Of a stretch of 64,000 bases of DNA, positions 23,520 through 34,041 are shown piece after piece. The notes beneath the pieces are model-generated. The model had not been told where the DNA came from. It saw only the letters and a program-made list of their open reading frames with translations, and ran no database searches. Each line of letters starts with the position of its first letter. Position 1 is the stretch's first letter. The stretch covers positions 348,159-412,158 of the forward strand of contig LSRX01000261.1 in NCBI GenBank assembly GCA_001939145.1, given 5' to 3'. The position numbers and the translations under genes are program-made. The DNA comes from Symbiodinium microadriaticum (taxonomy: Eukaryota > Sar > Dinophyceae > Suessiales > Symbiodiniaceae).

Positions 23520-24687
23520 CTCTTTCTCTCTCGCCCCCTCTTTCCCTCTGAATCTCTCGCATTCGCTCTTCATTTCCTGCTATCTCCATGTCAACCGTGC
23601 GATGCCCGCGTGGCTTGCACAGCTCAGGGTTGTTGAGTGGTGATTTGGCAGGAAGTTGCCAGCTCGTGATGTTCTCTGGGCCTGTTCCTCAAGTACAACG
23701 AAGCAGACCTCGCAATGGACGGCTTCTATAATCTAATATTATATTATGTTATGTTATCCTCTATTATATTATACTATATTAAATTAGACTATACCATACT
23801 AATGGTCTATGGTATTATTTCCATGTCTCAGGCTCTGGATGCCTACCTCCAGGCAGGGAGGGTCTCTCCGCACCCAGCCTCTCAGCCTGGGAGCAGCTTG
23901 AGGCGAACCCCGGAGTTTCAAAGGGCTTCGCCATGATGCTCAAGGTCGCCTACGATGAGGACAGCTGGATCTGCAAAGCTCGCGGGAATCTTGTTTTTTG
24001 GCATCTTTAATGATCTCAGGACTGGGCGGAGGAGAAGGAGATCCTCTCGTGACCCTTCTTGTTTCTTACTGTTTCTTTCCGCAACAGAAAAGCGGTGGAA
24101 GACTCAGGCGAGCAGGCTCGTAGGAGCCTGCAGATACCAAACAGGTCTTCACTTTTCAATGTCTTCATCCACCTCATGGCACTGCTTCGGTTGCGATGCG
24201 TTCTCTGACCTTGCCTTCACCATCATGATGTATCCCAACACATTGCGCAGCACTTCCGTCCTCGAATCTGTGGATCTAGACCTGCCTTGAGTTTGGGATG
24301 CAATTTCAGCCTGGATGATGACAGGTACTACCAGGAGGACGAGGGAGTCGGGGAGCCAGGCTTTGATGAGGCCAAGAAGCTGGCAGCACCATTCCTGACG
24401 TCGGGCCACCTAGCGCAAAGATGCGTTCGTCCCAACTTCGAAGTCGGAGGTATTCTAAGCCCGAAACCAGCCCAAACCCAGAAAACCCCAGGTGGTTGGA
24501 GAAGGTCGATTCTGAGGAGGATGACGACGACGATGATGATGACGAGGAGTGTGACCACAAAGTGGTTCGGGTTCGGGTTTGGGGCGTAGGACGTGGCATT
24601 CGGAATCCTGCACTCACAATTCCTCTGCCTGAGTGACTCTCCAGCTTCACCTGAGTAAAGAACAAGCAGCTGCAGGACGACGACTAG
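17549..24687 (+). CDS. eIF5: Translation initiation factor eIF5, about 28 exons
   Basis: eIF5 is the GTPase-activating protein for eIF2 in the 43S pre-initiation complex (cytosol). The N-terminal GAP domain is read from exons 17549-17594, 17780-17827, 17967-17998, 18122-18147 and 18224 to about 18250: MAMCNIPS...DPQYR, YKMPRLMAKVEGRGNG, IKTCIVNMGE, VARAIKRPP, QYVTKFFG. The zinc ribbon follows in 20156-20213 (LDKFIEKYVCCENC), 20445-20491 (PEIDMFIKKGIIQ) and 20981 to about 21031 (CNACGWQGELDNVD), supplying the CxxC...CxxC ligands. A Lys/Glu-rich linker is spread over exons between about 21307 and 22648. The C-terminal W2/HEAT domain runs from 22714 (VIVVLKEFVDSKG) through PSKADFFEELRMQ, QLAKVFDNKVPMEVT, VRLFIAFEALFG, MMLKVAYDE, DWAEEKEILS, GFDEAKKLAAPFLT and WLEKVDSEEDDD to DDD-stop at 24676-24687. 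The exon for the segment just after KFFG (about 18250-20155) was not found. Confidence 0.9.
18251..20155 (+). other. Unresolved part of eIF5 (large intron(s) and at least one missing exon)
   Basis: The conserved stretch that follows KFFG in eIF5 (usually ELGAQ and the VNG-H region) must be encoded here but could not be identified. The interval contains a telomere-like tract, TA-rich microsatellite at 19247-19345 and open pieces such as 19016-19080 with an acidic reading (ISEMSMEEDIHEAS). Confidence 0.5.
18410..18432 (+). repeat. Short telomere-like tract (CCCTAAA orientation)
   Basis: About three CCCTAAA units inside an eIF5 intron. Confidence 0.8.
20526..20712. repeat. (TA)n / (TATAA)n microsatellite in an eIF5 intron
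   Basis: A run of alternating TA, then repeated TATAA words, then a second TA run, all inside the GA-AG intron 20492-20980 that splits the zinc ribbon. It is strongly self-complementary. Confidence 0.85.
21307..22531 (+). other. eIF5 linker: consecutive Lys/Glu-rich exons
   Basis: Exons at about 21307-21358, 21528-21560, 21736-21900, 22032-22088, 22157-22252, 22358-22393 and 22463-22531. Four of them start with GAG or GAA and read mostly EKK, EKKEKK and EKDKDK. The DNA is a degenerate AAG/GAG repeat within exons, while the introns between them are unrelated, ordinary sequence. All are phase 0 at both ends, so each can be added or lost without shifting the frame. eIF5 linkers are charged in other eukaryotes, but splitting into repetitive phase-0 modules is unusual. 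Confidence 0.8.
23482..23520. repeat. (TC)n microsatellite in an eIF5 intron
   Basis: A CT dinucleotide run with a few substitutions, in the stretch after the LFIAFEALFG exons where exon boundaries are less certain. Confidence 0.8.
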
Positions 24688-26858
24688 AAGCAGCTCGCAA
24701 GCGCTTGATCCCAGAAGTGCTGCACTTACAGGGTGTTCTTCTTTGGTGGTGAAGTCAAGTCCGGGTTGTGCTTTTACAAGGAGGTACTGGGCGCAATCCC
24801 CTTCAGCCGCCCCTTTTTCGCAGCTACAGACGCCTTGGAACAGTGGGACGTCAATGCTGAAACCAAAATGGACCGCCAGCCCTGCTTGCCTGGGTTTACA
24901 GTCAGAAAAGGAGCCTGAGACCTTTAGGCAAATCCCACAAGTGGTGTAGAGTCTCTCTCTCGGATTCTGCAGATTCCCAAGGCAAAGCTATTGAGATCCT
25001 GTTAGCACGCGGTTTGTGACCTTGCCCACGCAGACCTCCACCATTCTGTACCTCCTCCTTGCCGCGCTGGTGGCCTTGGCCATCTTGTTTGCCGCGACGG
25101 CGGCATTTTTTGTGCTTTGGTCTGTTTTTCTTTTGTCATCGCGGTTCCATCCGCGGACCTCACCAGCATGGTGTAAGGTTCTCCAGAGATTCGGCTGGCA
25201 CGGGAAGTTGAAGCGTGCCTCGGAAGCATCCCGCATTGTCTTGTCACAGGGAGTTTCGGGATCCCTTCGCAACCATGACTCGGATGATGCCCGAGGCCTC
25301 TTCTTCCGCCTGGAGGCTTATTCGGGTCTAGACGAAAGCAGCAGTACATGGCATGTGACTGTAGCTGTCGAACTTCGCACATCCTTGTTAACAGGGTTTG
25401 TAGCATTGGCAATGACCGGTGCCAGGAAGTGCTGCTGCCCAAGAGACCGCATCAAGTTCGGTTCCGGTCTCGACCGAGGGTTGGCTGCTAAGACTTGGCT
25501 CGGCTGTGCCATTTCGCCCAAGTGCTGAGGCAGCCAGTGCTGAAGGCTGCCTGGTGAGCGTCGCCTCCGGTGAGTGGTGCGGGCCTGGCATTGCCGTGGT
25601 TCTGCTACCAGTCTGTTGCCATATTGGAGCCCGCACTGTCGCACCGCAGGATCCAGCGCTGCATGCGCGCGCGGTGTGTGTGACCCGTGGAGGCTGCTAG
25701 TAAAAAGCAGAACGTCCTGCCGTTGCGGACTCGCAGAGCTTGCGAAGAATCATAAGAAGATTGCCATGTGAATCGTCTGTGAAAAATGCTGCTCGATGGA
25801 TGCAGAATGGGGGGGCACGCACTGCATTTTGGATGGTGCTTTGATGGTCTTGGCCAGAGGAATCCCGAAGTATTCTCCTGGATCCGCATCTCCCAGCACC
25901 CGGCCCTGACGGTCCTACCTCAATTCCCTGAAGCTTCTTGTTTTTGAGCTGTGCTGCTGCGACGACTGTTGTTGAGCCGAGCCTCAGATCCCGAACCCTG
26001 TTCAGCCGCAGCTCTAAACCCTAAACCCTAAACCCTGAACCCTAAACCCTAAACCCTAAACCCTGAACCCTAAACCCTAAACCCTGAACCCTAAACCCGA
26101 GTGCACTTCAGGCCCCGGAGCCTTTGTAAGTCTCATGGACACCGTGCTCTGCCACGCCATGGCTCCGACACAACCGGGAGCACTGCACCATGAATGATAA
26201 ATACAGTACTTTACAATACTGTAGGAAAACAAATAAGTTGGCAATGCAGTTAAGGGAATCAGTGATATCATGTTAATGCATCGATGCAGTTCGTTTAGCA
26301 GGAAGTAAAGAAGCAAGCCTGCATGTCCAGCAAGCGACGAGTCGCAATTTCCATCCTCCAGCCTATACAAGCACTCCGTGTTTGCTGGTGACACGAATGG
26401 CTGTCTAGGTTCTTGCATGTCCGATGCCCATGGGGAAGACTTCCGTCGGCTATGCTCCGGTGGAGACTGCTGGCAAGATGGTTATAGGCATATGCGCGAT
26501 ATTTCGGCTACATGCTTGCTTCATATTTCCAGCCTCATGCATCACTCGCAAAGTCTGCTGTTGCAGGCCTTTCCCACATCGAACCGCTTCACTCACCTCA
26601 CGGTTTGAAGAGGGTGGGCGTCAGTTGCCTTGATAAAGCGAGGTGCCTTCGATGACGACGACGATGACTTGGAGGACCCTGGCATCACGTGGAGATGTGC
26701 ACCTCAGGTCTTAATCGACCGGAAGCTGCTCTTGTCAGGATGGGAAGGTGGTCACAGCACCCCCTCCGAAGCTCGACCAGGCCTGGGATTCGAGAGACAG
26801 AATCGGTGAGGGGAACTGGTGCATGCGTACCGTGCCTTTCTGGATCCAGCTGCTTCAG
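24688..26858. other. Spacer between eIF5 and the transporter gene
   Basis: An open frame at 25016-25528 (170 codons, +) has a strongly hydrophobic segment near its start (LYLLLAALVALAILF) but no family match by eye, and the opposite strand is also open. A telomere-like array occupies 26014-26099. At 26640-26690 an acidic reading (AFDDDDDDLEDPGIT) in front of the transporter exon could be its cytosolic N-terminus. Confidence 0.4.
26014..26099 (+). repeat. Interstitial telomere-like array (CCCTAAA orientation) with variant units
   Basis: Twelve or so 7-bp units. Most are TAAACCC, but TGAACCC variants recur at spacings of about four, four and three units, giving a weak higher-order pattern. Confidence 0.9.
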
Positions 26859-28903
26859 GCGGACTTGCCTTTGAGGCAAGTGGCCTTTGCCGTCATTCTA
26901 TACGCAGCTTGTTCATCCACGCTGCTGCTGATCAACAAGGCCGCCTTGCATGGATCTGATCTTTCGCACGTAGAAGTTGGTTTTTGTTACCGGACGCACT
27001 CCAAGACGGATATACAGCTTATGAAGCAAGCAGGTGGCGATGAGCTTCGTGCCTGATGCCTCGTTCATTCTCTTCTGCCAGTTTCTGTCATCATCAGTGA
27101 CGGCAGCATGCTTGCACTGATTCGGAGTTGCCAGCGATGCGGATATTCCAAACTAGCAGCCTTGAGGTGAGGCTGATCAGATGTGCTGCTCCTGATGCGG
27201 ACATTGAGCTGATCCGTTGCTCGGCACGACTACGCCGACTACGCATGTGATCCAAAAATTGTCTTAACTTGGCTCAGACATGCTGGATGGACACATAGCA
27301 GACATACACTGCATAACAGCTCGTAAGCATGTCGGATGTCGAGTTCGAAATCGCCCTGAAGCTGAGAATCAGGCTGGGAGAAAGCACGTCCTTTCTTTCT
27401 CGCCTGCCTCGTCTTCTTCCTGTGCCTCCTGGCGACTTGCTTGCAAGAAGCTACGTGTCGATTGTTGCCAGAATTATCATTGCTCTTTGTGTCTGATGTT
27501 TGGTTATCACTGTCACCGATGTCATCCTCACTAGCCCCACCAGCACAATCGTTGCCATCACGAACATGGTCACCACGCAGCTGTCATCACTGCATCACGA
27601 TCACCATCATCACCAGTACTACCATCGGTGCCAGTGCCGCCAACTGCGCGAGCAACAGCGCCGGCCCCAGCACCAGCGCAAGTCGCAGCAGGAGAAGCTG
27701 CTGCTGCCTATCTGCAGCAGCTTCCATACGGGATTCTGGAGTTTATTGTTGCTGATATCACTGTGATATCGCAGATGCTTCTCGAGGCCAACACGCAAGC
27801 GCTGAAGTCCGTGAATGTGGAGACTGTCATCGTGGCGAGTCGGAGCCTCGTGTCCGTGCCATGAGTTTTCCTCCTTAAAAAGGCCTCAGTCATGGTCCGT
27901 CATGGGGCGAATGGTAAGCGCAGCGTGAGTTCACAGTTTCGGAAAGGATGATGCAGCCTCTGAGTCTGCTTTGTGTGCGGGTGTGTGTGGGCGTGTGGGG
28001 CGGGGGACTGAAGCCCTAAACCCTAAACCCTAAACCCTAAACCCTAAACCCTAAACCCCAACACTTCAAACCGGCCTCAGCTGTTGACTCGGGCTGCAGG
28101 ATCCTGCTCGCCGATTGCAGCTGCTTGCTCGAATGGATCCGGGGTTTCTCAAGAGTCTGGGGGCAGTATTTTCGGGGTCCTGACGGATCCTTGTTATCTG
28201 AAACTACCAAGTGACCAAGTGGATCGAAGCATTGCGTGGCACTTGGTCGGTGTAGCTGTGTTGTGTCAAGGTGGTTCTGCAACTGAGGACATGGAGCATG
28301 TTAGAGCATCTTGATGTTGAGCTTGCTTCCGTCTGACATGTAGCAAAGGTCTCCCTGCTGGAGCATTTCACCTTGGGTAGGGCCCTGCCGAATGCGGCAG
28401 GGGTGCTGTCTTTGGCGGCGACTTGATCCAATCGTGCGCAATCCTTTGTACTTGAAGCCATGCAGCAGAGCAAGAAGACAGCTGCAAGTTGCAACAGGTT
28501 TAAAAAGCTCTAGGCCTTAAGCATAACCACCATCGTAGTGGCATGCTTTTTTTCAGGCAATCGCTGGCGGAGCGGTGATCTATGTCCTTTCAGATCAGGG
28601 CTTCCAAATCGACGGGTATTCATGGCTGCTGGTGTATTTTGTGGCTTGGCCCTATGAACCTTGAAGCTGGCAATCACATGAACCTACATCATCGCACACC
28701 CTTCCTGATTGTTCAGCTGAAATTCTGAGCTTGATGTTTATGTAGAGTGTATCGCTGCAGTTCCACATGTGTTCTTGGTTCGTTGCATGTCCAAGGTGTT
28801 TATCGTTGTGGAAATGGTTTTCGTGAAATTCGTCGTAGACACGGTCCCGATGTCGACGTGGACACGAGTCTACTACAACAACACTTTGCGCCTCTGCGGA
28901 AAG
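26859..28903 (+). CDS. Nucleotide-sugar / triose-phosphate-type transporter (DMT superfamily), partial
   Basis: Members carry nucleotide sugars across Golgi/ER membranes, or phosphorylated C3 compounds across plastid membranes. Five exon blocks match the family in order: 26859-26942 (VAFAVILYAACSSTLLLINK, first helix), 27034 to about 27105 (VPDASFILFCQFLSSSVTAA, second helix), 27775 to about 27858 (QALKSVNVETVIVASRSLV, the family NxxALKxVNVETxxVxRS motif), 28557 to about 28665 (AGGAVIYVLSDQGFQIDGYS) and 28796 to about 28903 (EMVFVKFVVDTVPMSTWTRV then YYNN, the family KHVV..V.MS.W.RVYYNN motif). The start codon, one or two exons between 27105 and 27775, and the C-terminal helices after YYNN were not found. 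The motifs favour the GDP-mannose/UDP-sugar transporter branch, but substrate is inference. The only clearly resolved donor is GC at 26943. Confidence 0.75.
28014..28060 (+). repeat. Interstitial telomere-like array (CCCTAAA orientation) inside the transporter gene
   Basis: Six uninterrupted CCCTAAA units in what would be an intron between the ALKSVNVET and AGGAVIYVLSD exons. Confidence 0.9.
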
Positions 28904-29547
28904 GAGGAACGGAGCAGTGTGGTCACAGAGAGGACGACAGTGTATGTCCGCAGCGGCAAGACACCGATGATGAATACCTCTTTCCGGAAGCTGCCCCCCC
29001 CCCCTCCCCCCAATCTCCCATCCCCAAGCAGTGTTTGTTGGATTGTTACCCTGAGCTCACGCGTCGCGGCATCAGTAATCGGCTGGACATAGCATCAGGT
29101 CGCTTCCCATGGTGATGGTTTCCTCGCTGGTGACGGGCTTTGGCGCCTTCCTGAAGGTTGGCCGACACTTCATTACCATCATTGCTAGTATGACTCGGAA
29201 ACTACAGGCACCCGTACTAAGAAACGTACACACGCAAGGAAAGAGCACGCAAGACCTTCGGGCAACCAACACGAGCAAGTCAAACAACCAGGAGCTTCAT
29301 TGCTGCATTTAGGCCGTACACGTTAGCAAGCTGCTAGAGTTGGCCTTGTGGGTGGTTTGCGGTTCCCTTTTGGCAGGTGGCAGTTGAAGCGGTAGCTGTG
29401 TTGGTGGAGATGCTGGTGGTGGCGGTGGTGCAGTCGGAGGATCAGTAGTAGTCGCAGTAGCCGCAGTGGAAGTGGCAGTGCTGGTGACAGTGGTTGGGCT
29501 GATAGTAGCAGCACGACTGGTCGGCGAGGTGGTGGTGTCGGTGGTAA

Positions 29548-29558
29548 CAGCAGCAGCC

Positions 29559-29608
<50 letters not shown>
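29548..29608. repeat. (CAG)n microsatellite
   Basis: About 18 CAG units with one CCG interruption, within a longer GTAGCAG-rich period-3 region (29390-29610). Confidence 0.9.
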
Positions 29609-29784
29609 CAAACCCAGCGACACCGGAAATGCGTGAGCAAGTAGAGATAGTTGTGTTGTGCCTTTGCCAGGTGGAATGGGGAGTGGCCCACGTCGTGATG
29701 GTGGCTCTTTCCTGTGTGGTAGGCTGGGCGACGGTAGAACCGCAGCCGGCAGCGTTTGTCTTCTTAGCTTCAGCTTCCGACGAC

Positions 29785-29880
29785 GTGATGATGATGATGA
29801 TGATGATGATGGTGATGATGCTGATGATGCTGACGTTGATGATGGTGATGCAGATGATGGTGATGATGATACTGTTGACA
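29785..29880. repeat. (GAT)n-type microsatellite
   Basis: GATGATGATG words with GCT/GGT interruptions. Confidence 0.85.
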
Positions 29881-31183
29881 CTTGCTTGTAATGATGATGA
29901 GGAGGAGAAAGATGACACTGATGATGATATAACTGCGATTGATGTTGACATGGTGATGAGGATGATGTTCCTCATAGTGGCCGTGACATTTGCGAGAATC
30001 AGGATGATCGTGCACATGTGTTTACGTTTGAAAACATGGCTACTGCCATGGCTGCGTCTACCTCAACGATAACGAGTATGGTGGCACTGGTCTTGCTTCT
30101 AATGTTGCCATTAACCATTCCTTGTATTCGTACCGCGTCTTCTTTCCATTCTCACAACTACTATTGATTCAAATGGCTCCTCCGTCGAATGCTGTGGCTT
30201 TTGCAGCTGACGGTAAAGATCAGCTTTATCTGGTAGCATCGACAAGGAGATCATGTGAGTAATGCCAACATTCTCACAGCCGTTATCATGATTCGCGAAC
30301 TGTTTTTTGTTGCCCTCTTGCTTCCTCTCTGTGCCGGAAGGCGTCGCGATTTCCTACGCGGGGATGCGTCCTCAGTCGGAGGGCATCGCAGCACAGTGAA
30401 GGGGGGTGGTAGGGTTTTAGGGTGGAGGGTTCGTGAAGTGCAGCAGAAGTGGCGCAATGGGAACTCTCCCAACTTCCTCGCCTGAAGACTTGAATCCTAA
30501 ACCCCGAGTTGGCTCTGGCTATGACGTTCGAAAACGTGCCTAGAAAGAGTCAGCGTCCTTGTCCTGAGTCCTGCAGCATGCGCCTTCGAAGTCAAGGTTC
30601 AACCTGCGGAAGGCCGTCTCTGCAACTTCGTTCACCGTTATCGGCCAGTGGCTCGGGTAAGCTTTCGAAAGCCAGACCTGCCAAGATGGTTGTGGCCATT
30701 ATCGCGGGCCCTTTCGATGAGATAGGAAGGATAGGATTACTTGAAGACTTGCCGTTCCATCTTCGAGCTGTGCAAAGAAGCCACGCATTCGAGCGATTCT
30801 TCGGCATCCTCCACGCGTTTGATTCTTGCCGCCGTGGTTGCTAGTCCTTGCAACTCTCACCTGCCCATCATACCTGATTTGCGAAGTCCGACTCTGACAG
30901 CAAGGTGTCCTGTGCAAGCTCCTCACCGTCCTTCTGAATGACACAGTCTTCGGCCCCAGCGAAGCGGATTGTACAGCCGGAGATATGCACGCTGACATAT
31001 AGACCATAGAGTGAGAGCGCGAGAGAGAGAGAGAGAGAGAGAGATCGAGATCTCGTCTGGGGCAACCGAGCCACTCGGGGCAAAACCCTCTGTGGACTTC
31101 GAAAACCTGCCTTGATCTGCAGGTGCGCGTGCGCGCACTAGACGGGGGTGGCCACCTTCATCCTCTGCCCTGGTAGAGGGAGA

Positions 31184-31224
<41 letters not shown>

Positions 31225-31229
31225 TCTTG

Positions 31230-31249
31230 CATAGCCATTTTGGCTCAAG
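31230..31249 (+). other. Relict dinoflagellate spliced leader (DinoSL)
   Basis: CATAGCCATTTTGGCTCAAG. The last 18 bases equal the 3' part of the conserved dinoflagellate spliced leader (CCGTAGCCATTTTGGCTCAAG), and 19 of its 21 bases match at 31229-31249. In an SL RNA gene the leader is followed by a GT donor. Here it is followed by TCATCT, so this is not an SL RNA gene. It is best read as the leader of a trans-spliced mRNA that was reverse-transcribed and reinserted. It lies directly after an (AG)n run. Confidence 0.88.
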
Positions 31250-31833
31250 TCATCTGCCGTGCCCTGCTTGTGGGGCCGCGACGGCCCTTTCGGTCTGGGG
31301 AGACTGGAAAAGCGGGGTTGGACGCCTGCTGCGGAGAGGCCTTCAAGATTAGCTGTTCAGAGACCTTGGCCCTCCACTCCGGCAGGGGTGGCCTTGTCCC
31401 TTGAGAGCTGTATTCATGAGCTTTGGTGCCACCCCATCTCCGGGGCGCGGCCGCCTTCGTGGCTCAGCCAGCTCAGCTGGCCTGATGTCGCCCGGTACTT
31501 CACCTCGTATGCCTCCTTGACGCGACCCCCTGCTTGCCCGTTTGGCTGGGGTCTCACTCTCCACTAAATTCCTCATCTGTGGGCGTGCTTGTCATTCTTG
31601 GTGCCCCTGCCATAAGCACGGTCATGCCCTTGTTGGTTTGTGCCTCCCAGTCTCCACCCTGGTGTCGTCTGCTTGTCTTTTGCCTTCCAGGAAGAGGGGT
31701 CATTCGTCAGGATCGCCGGGTGCCCTGCGCTCGGTCATCTGGGTCTGCGTCTCTGCCTGGGGTTCCTCCACGTCGTAGCACTGTTGGGCCGCAGCTGAAA
31801 CACACGGCCGCAAAGCTTTTTACCCGTATATAA
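31250..31833 (+). pseudogene. Sequence downstream of the relict SL: candidate retroposed mRNA copy
   Basis: If the SL relic marks the 5' end of an inserted cDNA, the copy begins at 31250. The + strand is open at 31259-31567 (102 codons without an early ATG) and 31534-31833 in other frames. No protein family was recognised and no poly(A) tract was seen. The first ATG after the leader (31416) opens only about 34 codons. The copy may be mostly 5' UTR, decayed or truncated. Confidence 0.3.
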
Positions 31834-34009
31834 CTTTGCAACCGCCGGGAGACCCAGGATCTTAGAACCACGCTGAGAGGCAAACCAAAACAGGGATGAC
31901 GTGTCGTGACACCGATGCTGTACACCCACCTTCTTGATTTGTGTCATAGGGGCACACGCCCAACTCCTTGAACCTTTGAGTGGTGTGCCCGTAGCAAGCA
32001 TACGGCTTGCAGTGCCGCGCTTGGCCCCTCGTACATACAAACCTAAACACACCTTTCCTCTATACAGCCGAGCCCATGCTCAGACGATCTGAGATGGGGG
32101 TGCGCAAACGTGCGGGGTACAGGGACTGCATTTGCCCCTTCCCCTAGCAAAGCAAAGCAGAGATCGTTTGATGCATAGCATGTGGCTGCAAGCTTCTTGA
32201 CGTCTTTCCATCTTAATCCTTAGATAAGCAAGGACGCCCGCACCTGGAACCTCGCAAGATTCAAGCCAAACAAACCGCTATTGCGGGTTCTGCCTTGTTT
32301 TTCGGAGCTTGGGCCAGAGACAGAAATATCATCAACGCGATGAAGCTGAGCATAAAAGGCAGGCCAACAGAGCTTGACTCCCGGACCTGCCCGACCCATT
32401 AGGAAAACACGCAAGAACATGTGGCCAGATGCTTTAGATATAATTCGGTGGCCGGCGGAGAAAGAAAGAGCGAGAGAGAGAATTAGCATGTCGACTGATG
32501 TCGTATAAAAGCTCTAGCAACTTGACCCAAGCCGTATCACATGGCGCATAAGATGCTGCAAGTTTCCTAAAGTTCTTACACATCCGAAGGTGCTGGAAAT
32601 CACATAACTGCCATGTACAGACACAAGCCTGTGATGCGCAATGATGCTCGGCTCTTTCTCTTGCTGTCTTGTTACTTTTGTTGGGCAGGCCTAGGGCACG
32701 AGTAGCCAGGATAACGCCACGCTGTGAATTCTCGATGCTGTATCCATCAGAGCAGAACTCTTTGCCTGCCTCCACCCCGAAGGTCTGGAGCAATCATTCC
32801 AACTTCATGGGCCACCTTGGGCTGCTGCTTTGCATCGCCGCAGGCCCCACAGTGCAAGGGCAAGGGGCTCTATAGAGTTCCACTAAGTATATGAATATGG
32901 TTACCAAAGGGTTCTTATACGAGTTACTATGAGGTTTCGTATTTACCTGGCATTGAACTCTTGCACGCCGTAATGCCCACCGCAAGTGTCCCGAATTGTG
33001 CGATGTCTCTTGGATGATCTCATAATTCTCGGAGCAGTTGCAGCCTTGCGCAGGCTTTGCGTACGAACGGACAAAGGCCAGGGGGAAGTGTTGCACTCGA
33101 GTTTTGAAGGAAGTTTGTTGACCCGAGAGTTCGAGATGTTCGAGAAGTTCAGTTTCCCAGCGAGCAATGACACCCTGACCCCCTTTGACGCCAGGCGCCG
33201 AGATAGGCAAGGAGGTGGAGACGGGCGGACACAGTGTTACCAACCTAGAAGGCTTTGAACAGTAAGAGCTGGACTACACGAACGAGTTGCTTGTCAAGGT
33301 GTGTAGTGCGCCACCTTCTCCTGTCTTCTGTCCGATACTTTGGGCAGACGGGTGCAAAGGTGAAAACGAACGAGACACTGAGGAAAGGCTCAGTGACCTC
33401 ACAATTCGGATACTTGCTGCAGTCCAGACACTGAACCAAGCCACCACGCGCGAAGACTTGCCTGCTGGGGTCTGCAAGGATGAGGAGTGACAGTTGCATA
33501 TGGCCTCTTGTGGTCATGTACTTTCGATGTACTCGCGCTCAGCCGTTTCAAGCATTGAAACGGATCTTTGCCGTCGCCTATTAAAACATCTGTGCCCAAC
33601 AGCCGCCTGCTTGCGTTTTATCCGATCATCCTTTCGGAGTATCTGAAGGAGACACTGTCAGTGTATCAGTTGGCTGCGCTTCTGTTCAAAAAAGCACAAG
33701 CCGAACGGGGCTAAGCGCAGCTTGAGCATGAAGTTACCGGGTGTAGAACCCAACGCACAATTCGGATAACTTCCGACGAACACACTACTTCAAATGTCTG
33801 TGTGTGTGTGTGTTTTCGGTTGCCACTGCCGGTGTACACACTTCGTTATTCTACAAGATGTTCTGCTACCAGGTTGCTTTGGTGCTCTCGTAGTTTGTTG
33901 CATTTGTGCTTTAGCCTAGCTGTTAGCTCTAGTAGTACTCCTCTGCCGCTTGATGCTTGGTGGTATTGGTGTCACTATCAGTCTTATTCCTTTGTTGTAG
34001 CAGAAGCAG

Positions 34010-34041
<32 letters not shown>

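Larger units (their letters stand above)
28904..31229. other. Spacer or unresolved 3' part of the transporter gene
   Basis: C-terminal transporter exons may lie here but none was recognised. 29548-29608 is a CAG run and 29785-29880 a GAT/GATG run. They create long poly-Ala/Ser and Met/Asp frames on both strands that are not believed to be genes. AG runs lie at 31021-31044 and 31189-31219. Confidence 0.5.

Noticed and set aside
24866..24876. Minus-strand SL-like word (CCATTTTGG)
   Set aside because: Nine-base match without the flanking TAG or CTCAAG; chance level.
26014..26099. A true chromosome end
   Set aside because: Arrays are short, degenerate, in both orientations and followed by unique sequence and genes, so they are interstitial.
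29309..30072. Several 120-190 codon frames rich in Ala, Ser, Thr or Met/Asp on both strands
   Set aside because: They follow the CAG and GAT microsatellites; period-3 repeats remove stops in several frames at once.
31230..31249. SL RNA gene
   Set aside because: The leader is not followed by a GT donor or SL RNA body, so it is a relic in a retrocopy, not a leader donor gene.
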